This document shows, in pieces, positions 9,433-18,926 of a stretch of 64,000 nt of DNA; position 1 is the first letter of the stretch, and every line of letters begins with the position of its first letter. The stretch lies in the NCBI RefSeq assembly GCF_007289895.1, contig NZ_CP041660.1, positions 3,658,001 to 3,722,000 on the forward strand, in the 5' to 3' direction. A program made the position numbers and the translations under genes. The notes under the pieces were generated by a model that searched no databases, was not told the DNA's origin, and saw nothing but the letters and a program-made list of their open reading frames with translations. Source of the stretch: Catenovulum sediminis. Its GTDB lineage: Bacteria; Pseudomonadota; Gammaproteobacteria; Enterobacterales; Alteromonadaceae.

Positions 9433-9551
9433 TAAATAGTGTCGGTTATACATAGATGCACTATTTATATTTGCTAAATTTGTGATGTAATAGCCCTCTA
9501 TGCAAAAGATTAAAGGCTAATCCCAAATTTTTATAACACAGGTATTTCACT

Positions 9552-10067
9552 TTGATTGAACAGCAGCCGAATGCACAAGCAATTTGGACGCTTTACGCGC
9601 CAAGTAACTGTAAAGTATGGCCAATTGAAAAGCACCCAAGCGCTACAGTCGCCGCAGGCCATTATGGTAAAGGTGTCAGCTTCTTACCGAAAAATGAAGT
9701 TATTTGCAGCCCGATTGATGGAACTTTGATTTATATGTCCCCAACTTTTGATTGTTTACGCATCAAACATACCAGTGGCTTGTTGGTGCATTTCGGTTTT
9801 GCCAATGGTGTGGAAAATATGATGACAGCCGGTTTTAAAAAATTATACCCCGAGGAACAAAAGTTAGAATGTGGACAACCTATCTTTAGTTTTCACATGA
9901 ATAAGACACAAGCGGCTTGTGATTCTCTTTGGTCTTTTATTTCTCTGGTTAATTTACCGGACAATTATCAATTCAAATTTTTTCAGGGCTTGGCCCAAGC
10001 CAAAATCGACCCAATAATAGAAGTCTTCAAACCAAATTCACAACAAGAAAGTGAGGAAAGTAGATGA
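9552..10067 (+). CDS. EIIA(Glc)-like PTS domain protein
   Basis: A 171-residue single-domain protein resembling the glucose-type PTS EIIA fold: SPIDGTLIYM corresponds to APVDGTIGKI of Crr, and LLVHFGFANG contains the phosphoryl-accepting His (His90 of E. coli Crr). The supporting histidine (His75 of Crr) aligns with Asp, so phosphotransfer may be weak or lost. The start is TTG at 9552, preceded by CAGG with suitable spacing; no ATG fits. It overlaps the next gene by 4 bp (ATGA), so it heads the operon with the yffB-type gene and possibly dapE. A regulatory role is plausible but inferred. Confidence 0.75.
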   Translation: MIEQQPNAQAIWTLYAPSNCKVWPIEKHPSATVAAGHYGKGVSFLPKNEVICSPIDGTLIYMSPTFDCLRIKHTSGLLVHFGFANGVENMMTAGFKKLYPEEQKLECGQPIFSFHMNKTQAACDSLWSFISLVNLPDNYQFKFFQGLAQAKIDPIIEVFKPNSQQESEESR

Positions 10068-10405
10068 TCACCTTATATGGTATTAATAACTGCGATACAG
10101 TTAAGAAAGCTAAAAAGTTTCTAGATGAAAATCAAATTGAATTTCAATTTCATGACTTTAAAAAGCAAGGACTAGATAAATCTTTAGTCGATCTCTGGTT
10201 GACTCAGATAGACTGGCAAACACTATTAAACAAACGTGGCACGACTTGGCGCAAACTAGACGATTCGATTAAAGATTCTGTTAACGAAGAAAATGTGGCC
10301 GATTTATTGGTTAACTACCCTTCGATGATTAAGCGGCCCGTAGTCAACAAAGAAGGTGAAATTAGCGTCGGTTTTAAAGCGGATGAATGGAAAATTAAAT
10401 TTTAG
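10064..10405 (+). CDS. ArsC/Spx-family reductase-like protein (YffB type)
   Basis: A 113-residue thioredoxin-fold protein that begins MITLYGINNCDTVKKAKKFL, with the single N-terminal cysteine of the ArsC/Spx family (Cys at residue 10). It ends with the conserved segment IKRPVV. The family includes E. coli YffB, whose gene also lies directly upstream of dapE. The usual annotation is a glutathione-dependent thiol reductase, but the substrate is unknown. The start overlaps the EIIA-like stop by 4 bp. Confidence 0.88.
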   Translation: MITLYGINNCDTVKKAKKFLDENQIEFQFHDFKKQGLDKSLVDLWLTQIDWQTLLNKRGTTWRKLDDSIKDSVNEENVADLLVNYPSMIKRPVVNKEGEISVGFKADEWKIKF

Positions 10406-10489
10406 CGGATTTGCTGCTAAAAAGAGAAAAGTTATCAGAGCGAAAGCAGAAAAATGCTAAACTGAACGCATAACATATTCATTTATTAA

Positions 10490-11641
<1,152 letters not shown>

Positions 11642-11650
11642 CGATTCGTT

Positions 11651-12334
11651 ATGTATTCATTTACTGATCAGCAAATCACAGGCTTAGATGACGCTCTTTT
11701 AGTTGAATTATATCCAAACCATTTTGTCCACCACGCTAGCTGTGAAGCAGTTAAAGGGTTACAAAACAATGCGATTAAAGCGGGCTTCGACATAAGGTTG
11801 GCCAGCAGTTTTCGAAGCTTTGCGCGGCAAAAATCAATTTGGAATGAAAAGTGTAACGGGCGGCGTCCAGTTTATGATCGCAACAACACAGTACTTGATA
11901 TCAAAGTATTAAGCCCGTTTGAACTGGCTGATCATATCTGTTTTTTTTCCGCAATACCGGGGAGCAGCCGCCATCACTGGGGCTGTGATTTTGATGTATA
12001 CGATCTAAATGGCTTTAAAAATAACGATAAGCCACAGTTAATAAAAAATGAATACACGCTAAACGGACCGAATTATCCGATGTTTCAGTGGTTACAAGCC
12101 CATGCTCAACCTTTGGGCTTTGCATTCCCTTATTTACATGTGGATGGTAAATGTGGTGTTGCATACGAACCTTGGCATATTAGCCATGTTAAGGTCAGTC
12201 AAAGTGCGCAAAAATTGCTAACACCTGATACACTTATCAGGTGTTGGCAAAACAATCCGTTTTTATTATCCGACGTTATTTTAAATAACTTCGACTACTT
12301 TTACGCAACTTATATCGAGCCTTATCATGTCTAG
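11651..12334 (+). CDS. M15-family D-alanyl-D-alanine carboxypeptidase-like protein
   Basis: A 227-residue protein with the VanY/M15B zinc-peptidase signature: SSFRSFARQ, then SRHHWGCDFDVYD (His and Asp zinc ligands, near residues 112-120) and EPWHIS (catalytic Glu and third ligand His). Enzymes of this family trim D-Ala from peptidoglycan stem peptides. No obvious signal peptide is present, so it may act in the cytoplasm on recycled muropeptides or be exported by another route. It starts 9 bp after dapE, consistent with one operon for cell-wall precursor metabolism. Confidence 0.88.
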   Translation: MYSFTDQQITGLDDALLVELYPNHFVHHASCEAVKGLQNNAIKAGFDIRLASSFRSFARQKSIWNEKCNGRRPVYDRNNTVLDIKVLSPFELADHICFFSAIPGSSRHHWGCDFDVYDLNGFKNNDKPQLIKNEYTLNGPNYPMFQWLQAHAQPLGFAFPYLHVDGKCGVAYEPWHISHVKVSQSAQKLLTPDTLIRCWQNNPFLLSDVILNNFDYFYATYIEPYHV

Positions 12335-12479
12335 TTGGATGATTATTTTAATTATCGTGGTCGCATTTCTATTTGTCTTGGGGCCTATTTTAATGCTTAA
12401 AAGTAGTAAAGGATTTAAAATTCCTAAAGATTTTAAAAACACACAAGGTTACGACCAAGACAAAGACAAAGATGATTAA
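12327..12479 (+). CDS. small membrane protein, DUF2897 (YpfN-like)
   Basis: A 50-residue ORF starting at ATG 12327 overlaps the M15 peptidase stop by 8 bp. It has one strong N-terminal membrane segment (MIILIIVVAFLFVLGPILML), then a short polar tail rich in Lys and Asp (YDQDKDKDD). Size, topology and position after dapE match the DUF2897/YpfN family. The function is unknown. Confidence 0.8.
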   Translation: MSSWMIILIIVVAFLFVLGPILMLKSSKGFKIPKDFKNTQGYDQDKDKDD

Positions 12480-12496
12480 AAAACCATAAACAGCCG

Positions 12497-12655
12497 TTAG
12501 GTTGTTAGATTATTTAAATGAGCAATGATAAATAGCAGCCAACCTGCGGCTGCAAATAAACTTAAATAAAAGGCCTTTGATTTTAAACGGCTGACTGTAT
12601 GCATTTTATCAGAAAGTGATTTTTCTAAATTTCTGCAATATTGTTCGCTCACCAT
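12497..12655 (-). CDS. 52-residue predicted membrane protein, family not recognised
   Basis: The ORF starts at ATG 12655, preceded by an AGGTGGG ribosome-binding sequence 4-5 bases upstream, and ends at TAA 12497. The product has a polar N-terminal half (SEQYCRNLEKSLSDKM), then a hydrophobic helix (FYLSLFAAAGWLLFIIAHL) and a short tail. It lies on the strand opposite to the dapE group, with the MITE-like element upstream. The clear ribosome-binding site and helix suggest that it is real, but I know no family for it. Confidence 0.55.
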   Translation of the reverse strand: MVSEQYCRNLEKSLSDKMHTVSRLKSKAFYLSLFAAAGWLLFIIAHLNNLTT

Positions 12656-12722
12656 AACCCACCTCGCCAATTTTATGACACCTGTTACTCTCTTATTTTA
12701 TCGGCAAGTTTTATACCAGCAT

Positions 12723-12990
12723 TAGGGCGTGTTTATCTTTGTATTATTTTTGAGCAACAGGCTATTTTAATCATTAACAAAGCAGAATGAGTGGGGTTTA
12801 GTCATTCTAAATAAACGAATTCTAATGCCGTTAAGGGTTAAAATAGCCATTGCCCTTCGGGCTGAGGCCAAAATGGTCTTATGCAGCGTTAGAAATAACT
12901 TATTTAGATGACTAAACTTCACTATTTCTGCCTTGCCTAAGAGCATTTTTTCTCTCAGCTCAAATTATAAACAAAGATCAACAGACCCTA
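12723..12990. mobile_element. MITE-like palindromic element, 268 bp
   Basis: The ends are imperfect terminal inverted repeats matching at 17 of 20 positions: TAGGGCGTGTTTATCTTTGT at the left and, read inward from the right, TAGGGTCTGTTGATCTTTGT. Inside, TTTAGTCATTCTAAATAA (around 12799-12816) pairs with TTATTTAGATGACTAAA (around 12900-12916), so the whole element can fold on itself. It has no ORF. Both ends carry a terminal TA. This is the build of a non-autonomous miniature transposon; I cannot name the transposase that would move it. Confidence 0.7.
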
Positions 12991-13017
12991 GGGCGTGTGA
13001 ATCTTTGTATTATTTTT
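12989..13017. repeat. extra copy of the MITE left end
   Basis: These 29 bases repeat 12723-12751 with two mismatches and share the TA at the element's right boundary. They look like the solo end of a second, deleted copy in direct orientation. They abut the stop of the DUF3025 gene. Confidence 0.7.
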
Positions 13018-13020
13018 ATC

Positions 13021-13857
13021 TTAAGCTAGCGTTTTGTTTTTGCGCTGTGGTTTAGGTCGGAAGTAATCTGTATTTAAATAATATGCTTGCTGTTGATTAT
13101 CCTCACACCAAGTGGGTATGCCTAACACAGGTAAAGGTGAAAGGTTTTTATTTGTGTCTAAAGTACCTTGCTTCGCTATTTCAGTCGCCAATTGGCTGTC
13201 TAACAATTGATATTGTTCGACTGTCGATCGCTCAAAAAAAGTATCGCTCACTTTAATAAAATACGCTTTGGCGGTTAAACCAATAAAAGGTGCTAAACAC
13301 ATCTCATAGATGGCATGACCAAAAACAAATGGTCGAATATTGCTAAACCATTTAGCTCTGTTTTGCCAGAAGCTTTGTAACCATAGATGCGACTGCAAAT
13401 CATGCTTATCAGCTTCACTGGTGTAAGCGATGACAATGCCACATTCATCAAACAAGGTAAGCGCATCGCGTTTTTTAGTTCGTTTTTTTAAGCCAAACTC
13501 ACTAATATCTGCATAATGTTGATGGTTAATTTGTTGTTTGCTTTTGCTAAAAAGCGCCCATACACAAGCATTAAATAAGTCGTGCCAATTATCAACTCGC
13601 GTTGGTATTTTATGGTTTTGGAAAATAAACGCTTCGTAACTCAAGCCCTGCAGTACTTCGTCAGATAACTGTTCAATCAATTGATAGTTTTGTTGGGCAA
13701 AAAAAGTACTAAAAGTGGTCACCAGTTCACTACTTTGAGCAATTGTTGGGAACTCTGTAAATTTTTGCAAATTCAGCAGTTGATTTAGATCACCGTAAAT
13801 TCCGGATGTTAAATTCGCTACTTGCCAGTCTAAATCGGCGGACCACTTTTTTTTCAT
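13021..13857 (-). CDS. DUF3025 family protein
   Basis: A 278-residue protein with the features I associate with DUF3025: PTRVDNWHDLFNACVW near residue 86, RDALTLFDECG near residue 132, a FGHAIYEMCLAP block, and a C-terminal PVLGIPTW...YYLNTDYFRP block. There is no signal peptide or membrane segment. The catalytic or structural role is unknown. It lies downstream of rluB on the same strand, and its stop directly adjoins the stray MITE end. Confidence 0.85.
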   Translation of the reverse strand: MKKKWSADLDWQVANLTSGIYGDLNQLLNLQKFTEFPTIAQSSELVTTFSTFFAQQNYQLIEQLSDEVLQGLSYEAFIFQNHKIPTRVDNWHDLFNACVWALFSKSKQQINHQHYADISEFGLKKRTKKRDALTLFDECGIVIAYTSEADKHDLQSHLWLQSFWQNRAKWFSNIRPFVFGHAIYEMCLAPFIGLTAKAYFIKVSDTFFERSTVEQYQLLDSQLATEIAKQGTLDTNKNLSPLPVLGIPTWCEDNQQQAYYLNTDYFRPKPQRKNKTLA

Positions 13858-13885
13858 AATGACAGATTATTTAAAGTCTTTTCGT

Positions 13886-14761
13886 TTACTTCTTTTTACT
13901 GCGTCGACTTTTAGGTGCTTCGGTATTTTCTCTAAGCTCAGTTCGACGAATGGCTTTACGTATACGGTTTGCTTTTAGATTTTTAATCTTGGCATTGCGA
14001 CTAATCTCTTTTTTCATTTCAATTGGGCGCATTCCAACCAGTTTACGTAAATAGTTTACTTCTGCTATCTCTAATTCGGCCCAACCGCCCATTGGCAATG
14101 TTCTAGGTAAACTAATATCACCATAGCGAATACGTGATAGACGACTGACCTGTACTTCCTGCGATTCCCATATACGACGCACTTCTCGATTGCGCCCTTC
14201 ACTAATGGTGACATGGAACCAACGGTTAATGCCTTCTCCACCTTGAAAGTTTATTTTATTAAATTTTGCAGGCCCATCTTCAAGTTGAACGCCAGAACGT
14301 AGTCGGTTAATCGTGGCATCGGTGACATCACCAAACACGCGTACTGCATATTCACGCTCCACTTCATTTGATGGGTGCATCAACTGATTGGCTAACTCAC
14401 CATCTGTCGTAAAAATTAACAAGCCTGTTGTGTTAATATCTAAACGACCGACCGCCACCCAGCGACCTTGCCTTAACACGGGTAGACGCTCAAATACCGT
14501 TTTGCGATTTTCAGGGTCGTTTCGCGTGCACACTTCACCCAAAGGTTTGTTGTATATTAATACACGACAAGGCACTTCATCTGCATGTGTGAATTTAACC
14601 ACCTGACCATCCAGACGTAATTCATCCGAAGTCGTTACGCGTTCACCGATGGAGCAAATACTGCCATTAATACTGACCCGCCCTTCTGCAATAGCGCGTT
14701 CCATTTCACGACGTGAGCCTTTACCGGCTCGGGCAAGTACTTTTTGAATTTTTTCTGACAT
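13886..14761 (-). CDS. rluB: 23S rRNA pseudouridine(2605) synthase RluB
   Basis: The 291-residue protein has an N-terminal S4 RNA-binding domain (KIQKVLARAGKGSRREME) and an RsuA/RluB-type catalytic domain. The catalytic aspartate lies in GRLDINTTGLLIFTTDG (near residue 109). The C-terminus is a basic tail (RRTELRENTEAPKSRRSKKK) typical of RluB rather than RluE or RluF. It modifies U2605 of 23S rRNA. It follows scpB, as in many gammaproteobacteria. Confidence 0.93.
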   Translation of the reverse strand: MSEKIQKVLARAGKGSRREMERAIAEGRVSINGSICSIGERVTTSDELRLDGQVVKFTHADEVPCRVLIYNKPLGEVCTRNDPENRKTVFERLPVLRQGRWVAVGRLDINTTGLLIFTTDGELANQLMHPSNEVEREYAVRVFGDVTDATINRLRSGVQLEDGPAKFNKINFQGGEGINRWFHVTISEGRNREVRRIWESQEVQVSRLSRIRYGDISLPRTLPMGGWAELEIAEVNYLRKLVGMRPIEMKKEISRNAKIKNLKANRIRKAIRRTELRENTEAPKSRRSKKK

Positions 14762-14795
14762 CTGATTCTCCCGAATCTGATTAAGTCTTTCGACA

Positions 14796-15364
14796 TTAAT
14801 TTAGAGTTGATTTTTCAGCTTGCGCGGCCAGTTGTTCTGTTACCTGCGGCAAGTCTTCGAGACATTGTAACCCAAAATAATCTAAAAACGATGCTGTTGT
14901 TGCAAATAATGCTGGACGACCCGCTACTTCTTTGTGTCCAACCACCTTTACCCAACCGCGCTCTTGCAACGAACGAATAATATTACTGCTGACCGCAACA
15001 CCTCGCACTTGTTCTATTTCCCCCGAGTTATCGGTTGGCGATACGCAATTAGCGCTAACGTTTCGAGCATTGCTCGTGAATATCTAGGCGCTTTTTCTTG
15101 CCATAACAAGCTAACCCATGGGCTAAACATTGAGCGAGTTTGAAACCGGTAGCCGCCAGCAACCTGAACTAATTCTATGCCATGGCCTTCATATTTAAGC
15201 TGTAATTCTTTAACTAAAGACGTAATTTTCCGTTGTGATATTTTGAACTCGGCAAGCACAGTTTCTGCCAGTTGTTTAACTGTCATAGGCTGACCAAATA
15301 CAAATATTGCGGCTTCTATAATTTGCATATATTGTTGGTCGTTATTTTTTCTTGCCATGTTCAA
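14796..15364 (-). pseudogene. scpB: scpB, segregation and condensation protein B, split by a frameshift
   Basis: ScpB is the winged-helix kleisin partner in the Smc-ScpAB condensin. The first frame (15014-15364) starts NDQQYMQIIEAAIFVFGQPMT and breaks off at YRQPITRGK. The second frame supplies the expected EIEQVRGVAVSSNIIRSL...GHKEVAGRPALFATT...FLDYFGL. The break is in a run of five G on the coding strand (about 15021-15025). One more G joins the halves into ITRGEIEQVRGV, the family motif, giving ~189 residues. No scpA gene is adjacent: upstream is a GGDEF/EAL gene. A homopolymer miscall is the likeliest cause of the break. Confidence 0.9.
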
Positions 15365-15455
15365 TACACTTTAGTGATTATCGAAGTGGGCTGAATTATG
15401 CCGATAATCAAACTTAAAATAAACCCTTGCATGATTAAGCTATTCGAACCCTCTA

Positions 15456-17732
15456 TTAATCTAACGAGTACTGGGCGGCATGCACAAAGGCTTCAAAATC
15501 AGCTTGACTTAGAGGTTTACTGTACCAATAACCTTGAATTTCATCACAGCCAAATGTTTCTAGCATTTTTAACTGCTCTTTTGATTCAACGCCTTCAGCA
15601 ATTACTGTTAGATTAAGGTTTTTAGCCAATTGACATACCGTTATTACAATTGCCTGATCGTCTTTATTGCTCTGCATATTGCGAATAAATGACAGATCAA
15701 CTTTTAATTTATCAATCGGAACTTGTTTAAGATAGGCTAAAGAAGAAAACCCCGTACCGAAATCATCAATCGCGACACCAATACCAATAGACTTGAGCTT
15801 TTGTAGTACTTTAATACCTTGGTCCTTGTTTTGCGTGATTACCCCTTCGGTAATCTCTAACGCCAGCCTCTCTGGTGCTAAACCTGAATCGTGAAGGGCG
15901 CGCTCTACTTCATCACAAAAACCGGGTTGTAAAAACTGTCTAGCCGATATGTTAACTGCAATTTTTGCATTTTGCGGTAAGTTATTTTGCCAATTTGCAG
16001 CCTGCTGGCAGGCGCTCTTCAAAATCCAACTACCTAGTGGCAAAATTAAACCATTTTGTTCTGCAATCGGAATAAACTCTGAGGGTGATATGAACGCTCC
16101 ATCTACACACCAACGAACTAAAGTTTCAACCCCGGTCATTTTTTTATGATGAATAGCGTATTGAGGTTGAAAATAAAGTTCAAATTGGCGATATTCAAGC
16201 GCATATATTAGTTTTCGAGTAATATCTAACCTTCTAGCATGTTTAAAGCCTAGATCTTTGTCAAAACATTTAGCTATCTGCTCAGATTCATTGGCGGCAT
16301 CTAGGGCTAGCTTAGCTTGTAGCAACAGCGTTTCCACTGACTGACCACATTGTGGAAACTCGCTTACCCCAATTTTCAACGCGACCTGCATCAAACCTTG
16401 TTGAGTCGCAATATTTTGTTCAAAACGTTTGCTAATCGCATTGGATACCCTTTCTAATATGTTTGAATGTTGTCGCTCTGTATTAAAAATAATTGTAAAA
16501 TTTGCATCAGCAATATGATAAATATTGGATTGCAATAACAATTCACGTTTCGCATCTTCAAATACTTTGGATAAACTTTTCGCAACATTAAGCACATAGT
16601 CAGTCGCCCCGGACAAGCCATGATTTTCGGAAACTTTTCCATAATCGGGTAACTCGATTAACATTAACCAAAAGTGCTGTGAATGTTGAATAGTTGCAGC
16701 TAAATCTTCATTAAACTTGCTTGCATTATACAAACCCGTTGAATCATGATGGTGTGCTTTAAAATGCATTTGTAGTTCGTACTTTTTTTGCGCTGTGATG
16801 TTATTAATTTGGATATCAAATGCGTCCAAATCTGCTAACCAATGAATTTGATAACTTAAAAAATAGCCGTTGATTTGGTGTTTAAACCAAGTTTCTGAAG
16901 ACTGTTTATTTTTAACCAATGCCAATTGCTCAGTTAAATTGTCAGCTAACATTAGAATCGGTTTATCTACTAACCCTATTTCCCTAAGCATTCTGTACGT
17001 TGATGGATTGGCATAGCGAATATCTCCTTGCGAATCGACACTCAATACAGGGTTGGGATTTCTGCTAGCGAACATCGCCAGCCGCTCATTAGTGGCACTT
17101 AATTCAAGACTTTTTTGAAGGTATTTTCTAAAAGCTAAAATAAGCAATAATATCAGCGCACTATAAACAGAAACCGGAATTAACATTTTACCAAACAGAC
17201 TACTGATATTTTTATCTCTCTTTGTATTCAGGTCGTTTACTGTGGTTTCAAAGGCATTCAAAATTACCAATGCATTTTTTCGATACTGACTAATTTGTGC
17301 TAATTGCTCGCGTGCCAAATCCCAGTCAACCACTTGCAATGATAAGGTTTTATCTAATTTTACGGCACCGCTTTCCATAGCTGAGAGCTGGCTTTGCAAC
17401 GCATTAATTATGTTTTTCTGAGCATAATTGGTTGCCAGTGCTGCCATCGCCTTTTCCAATTCGCTCCGTCGTGTTTGGTAGTCCTGTGTAAACAAACGGG
17501 TTTGGAGTGTTACATAGTATTTGTACAACAAGCTTTCCTGCTCGCTTAACAACACACTTACTTTACGGCTTTGTACTAAGGCGGGAGTGTGTTCTTCTAA
17601 TAGCGGATTCGCCGTATTTTGCAGCTGATTGATCGTGAGGTAGGCATAGCCAGAAAATAAAAATACCGCTGTAATTGACAGAATAAGAACAATATTAGCT
17701 TTATTTCGTAACTGTTTAATTTGGCTTTTCAA
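15456..17732 (-). CDS. membrane protein with degenerate GGDEF and probably active EAL domain
   Basis: The 758-residue protein has two membrane helices (about residues 13-32 and 186-203) flanking a helical periplasmic sensor. A PAS-like region (FASRNPNPVLSVDSQG), a GGDEF-type domain and an EAL domain follow. The GGDEF domain lacks the signature (HIADANFTIIF stands at that position), so cyclase activity is unlikely. The EAL domain reads ETL in place of EAL but keeps the other metal and catalytic segments: NISARQF, LEITEG, IDDFGTG, KVDLSFI, AEGVES and QGYWYSKPL. I infer a c-di-GMP phosphodiesterase responding to a periplasmic cue. Confidence 0.88.
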   Translation of the reverse strand: MKSQIKQLRNKANIVLILSITAVFLFSGYAYLTINQLQNTANPLLEEHTPALVQSRKVSVLLSEQESLLYKYYVTLQTRLFTQDYQTRRSELEKAMAALATNYAQKNIINALQSQLSAMESGAVKLDKTLSLQVVDWDLAREQLAQISQYRKNALVILNAFETTVNDLNTKRDKNISSLFGKMLIPVSVYSALILLLILAFRKYLQKSLELSATNERLAMFASRNPNPVLSVDSQGDIRYANPSTYRMLREIGLVDKPILMLADNLTEQLALVKNKQSSETWFKHQINGYFLSYQIHWLADLDAFDIQINNITAQKKYELQMHFKAHHHDSTGLYNASKFNEDLAATIQHSQHFWLMLIELPDYGKVSENHGLSGATDYVLNVAKSLSKVFEDAKRELLLQSNIYHIADANFTIIFNTERQHSNILERVSNAISKRFEQNIATQQGLMQVALKIGVSEFPQCGQSVETLLLQAKLALDAANESEQIAKCFDKDLGFKHARRLDITRKLIYALEYRQFELYFQPQYAIHHKKMTGVETLVRWCVDGAFISPSEFIPIAEQNGLILPLGSWILKSACQQAANWQNNLPQNAKIAVNISARQFLQPGFCDEVERALHDSGLAPERLALEITEGVITQNKDQGIKVLQKLKSIGIGVAIDDFGTGFSSLAYLKQVPIDKLKVDLSFIRNMQSNKDDQAIVITVCQLAKNLNLTVIAEGVESKEQLKMLETFGCDEIQGYWYSKPLSQADFEAFVHAAQYSLD

Positions 17733-17783
17733 TCGTGCACTCCATTCTGTTATTTTTGTTATTTTTCGATTTATTATGGCAAT

Positions 17784-18926
17784 TTACGATAACAAAGCAG
17801 CAGACTTTATCTGTACCCAAACTCGATCACCTTTTTTTAAAGATAGTTTGTGTAGAGAATATCGGGTAATTTTAGCCATTAATTGTGCACCCTGTTGATT
17901 TACATTTTCACTATCAGACAAAAGCTGCACCTGAATATATGCTGACGCACTCTCCTCTTCTAATTTTATTTCGAGAACTTGCGCCGCCAATTTGTTTAAA
18001 ATGCTGTTATCCTCGGCATAACTTAAAGACACACTAATGTCTTTGGCCAAAATTCTTACTCTAACCGCATCATTTATTTCAAGTCGGTAGCTAGGTTGCT
18101 CAATTGAAGACGAGTTTTGAAAAGGTAGATACACAGCACCCGCTGCAAGTTGAATTTTATTCAATTTCCATTCAGGTAAGATATCACTGACGAAGCCTTG
18201 TAAAGTGACACCTATTTCTTCGTCCTGATAGCGACTCAGTTCATGTTTAGCAAGTAATTCACCGGTTGCGCCTTGTTTAACGACGGTCCCCTGCTCCATT
18301 ACAACCAAATAATCGGCCAACAAAGAAACTTCTTCTATTGAGTGACTAACAAAAATAATCGGAGTGCTAAATCGACGTTTAACTTTTAGTAAATAGGCCA
18401 ATATTTCATGTTTTCTTTGCAAGTCTAAAGCTGAAAATGGCTCGTCCATCAATAATAACTTTGGCTCAACCAACAAAGCTCTGGCTATTGCGACGCGCTG
18501 ACGCTCACCACCAGATAAAGACTCAACCGGTTGAGACAATATTGATTGTATCCCCAGCAAAGATATAACTTCTTGGTAAACATTTGGTTTAAGCTTTTTG
18601 TTTGTTCTTTTTATTGCATATTGTAGATTTTGTTCAGCATTTAGGTGCTCTAACAATGCATTTTCTTGAAAAATATAAGCTAAAGACCGTTTATGCGTTG
18701 CAAGCACACAAGTGCCTTGCTGCCATACTTGATTGCCGACAATAATGGTCGCGTCTGGACACGGCTCTAACCCTGCAACAACTCTTAAAAAACTAGTTTT
18801 ACCACACCCTGACGGGCCATAGATAGCTGTCACACCTGATGCGGGTAATCGCAAATCAACACTTAAACAAAATTGTGAATTAAACGAAAGGGTAAAGCTA
18901 ATTTGATTGTCTCGGTTATCCAACAC
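17784..18926 (-). CDS. modC: molybdate ABC transporter ATPase ModC
   Basis: The 380-residue protein has an ABC domain with Walker A GPSGCGKTS (residues 34-42), signature LSGGERQRVAIARALL and Walker B LLLMDEPFSALD, and a C-terminal Mop/TOBE-like molybdate-binding region (about residues 300-375). It energises molybdate uptake with ModA and ModB, and its start is adjacent to the modB stop. E. coli ModC is 352 aa, so this one is slightly longer. Confidence 0.93.
   Translation of the reverse strand: MLDNRDNQISFTLSFNSQFCLSVDLRLPASGVTAIYGPSGCGKTSFLRVVAGLEPCPDATIIVGNQVWQQGTCVLATHKRSLAYIFQENALLEHLNAEQNLQYAIKRTNKKLKPNVYQEVISLLGIQSILSQPVESLSGGERQRVAIARALLVEPKLLLMDEPFSALDLQRKHEILAYLLKVKRRFSTPIIFVSHSIEEVSLLADYLVVMEQGTVVKQGATGELLAKHELSRYQDEEIGVTLQGFVSDILPEWKLNKIQLAAGAVYLPFQNSSSIEQPSYRLEINDAVRVRILAKDISVSLSYAEDNSILNKLAAQVLEIKLEEESASAYIQVQLLSDSENVNQQGAQLMAKITRYSLHKLSLKKGDRVWVQIKSAALLS

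Larger units (their letters stand above)
8763..9551. other. gene-free AT-rich segment with a DnaA-box cluster (candidate origin-like or DnaA-titration region)
   Basis: I find no convincing gene in these ~790 bases. The segment holds three perfect TTATNCACA DnaA boxes: 9129-9137 (+), 9391-9399 (+) and 9424-9432 (-). One-mismatch boxes lie at 8983-8991, 8997-9005 (-) and 9277-9285. There are four GATC sites between about 9050 and 9185, two within the repeated element AAAGTTTGATCAAA. An AT-rich stretch of the kind that unwinds easily follows at about 9215-9245. In random DNA of this composition fewer than one perfect box would be expected. Against a main origin: dnaA, gidA and mioC are absent, and the ribosomal-protein operon at 31-33 kb is transcribed toward this site. 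Confidence 0.55.

Noticed and set aside
8763-9551. Firm assignment as chromosomal oriC
   Set aside because: Origin-flanking genes are absent and highly expressed operons to the right run toward it, so only a candidate DnaA-box region is reported.
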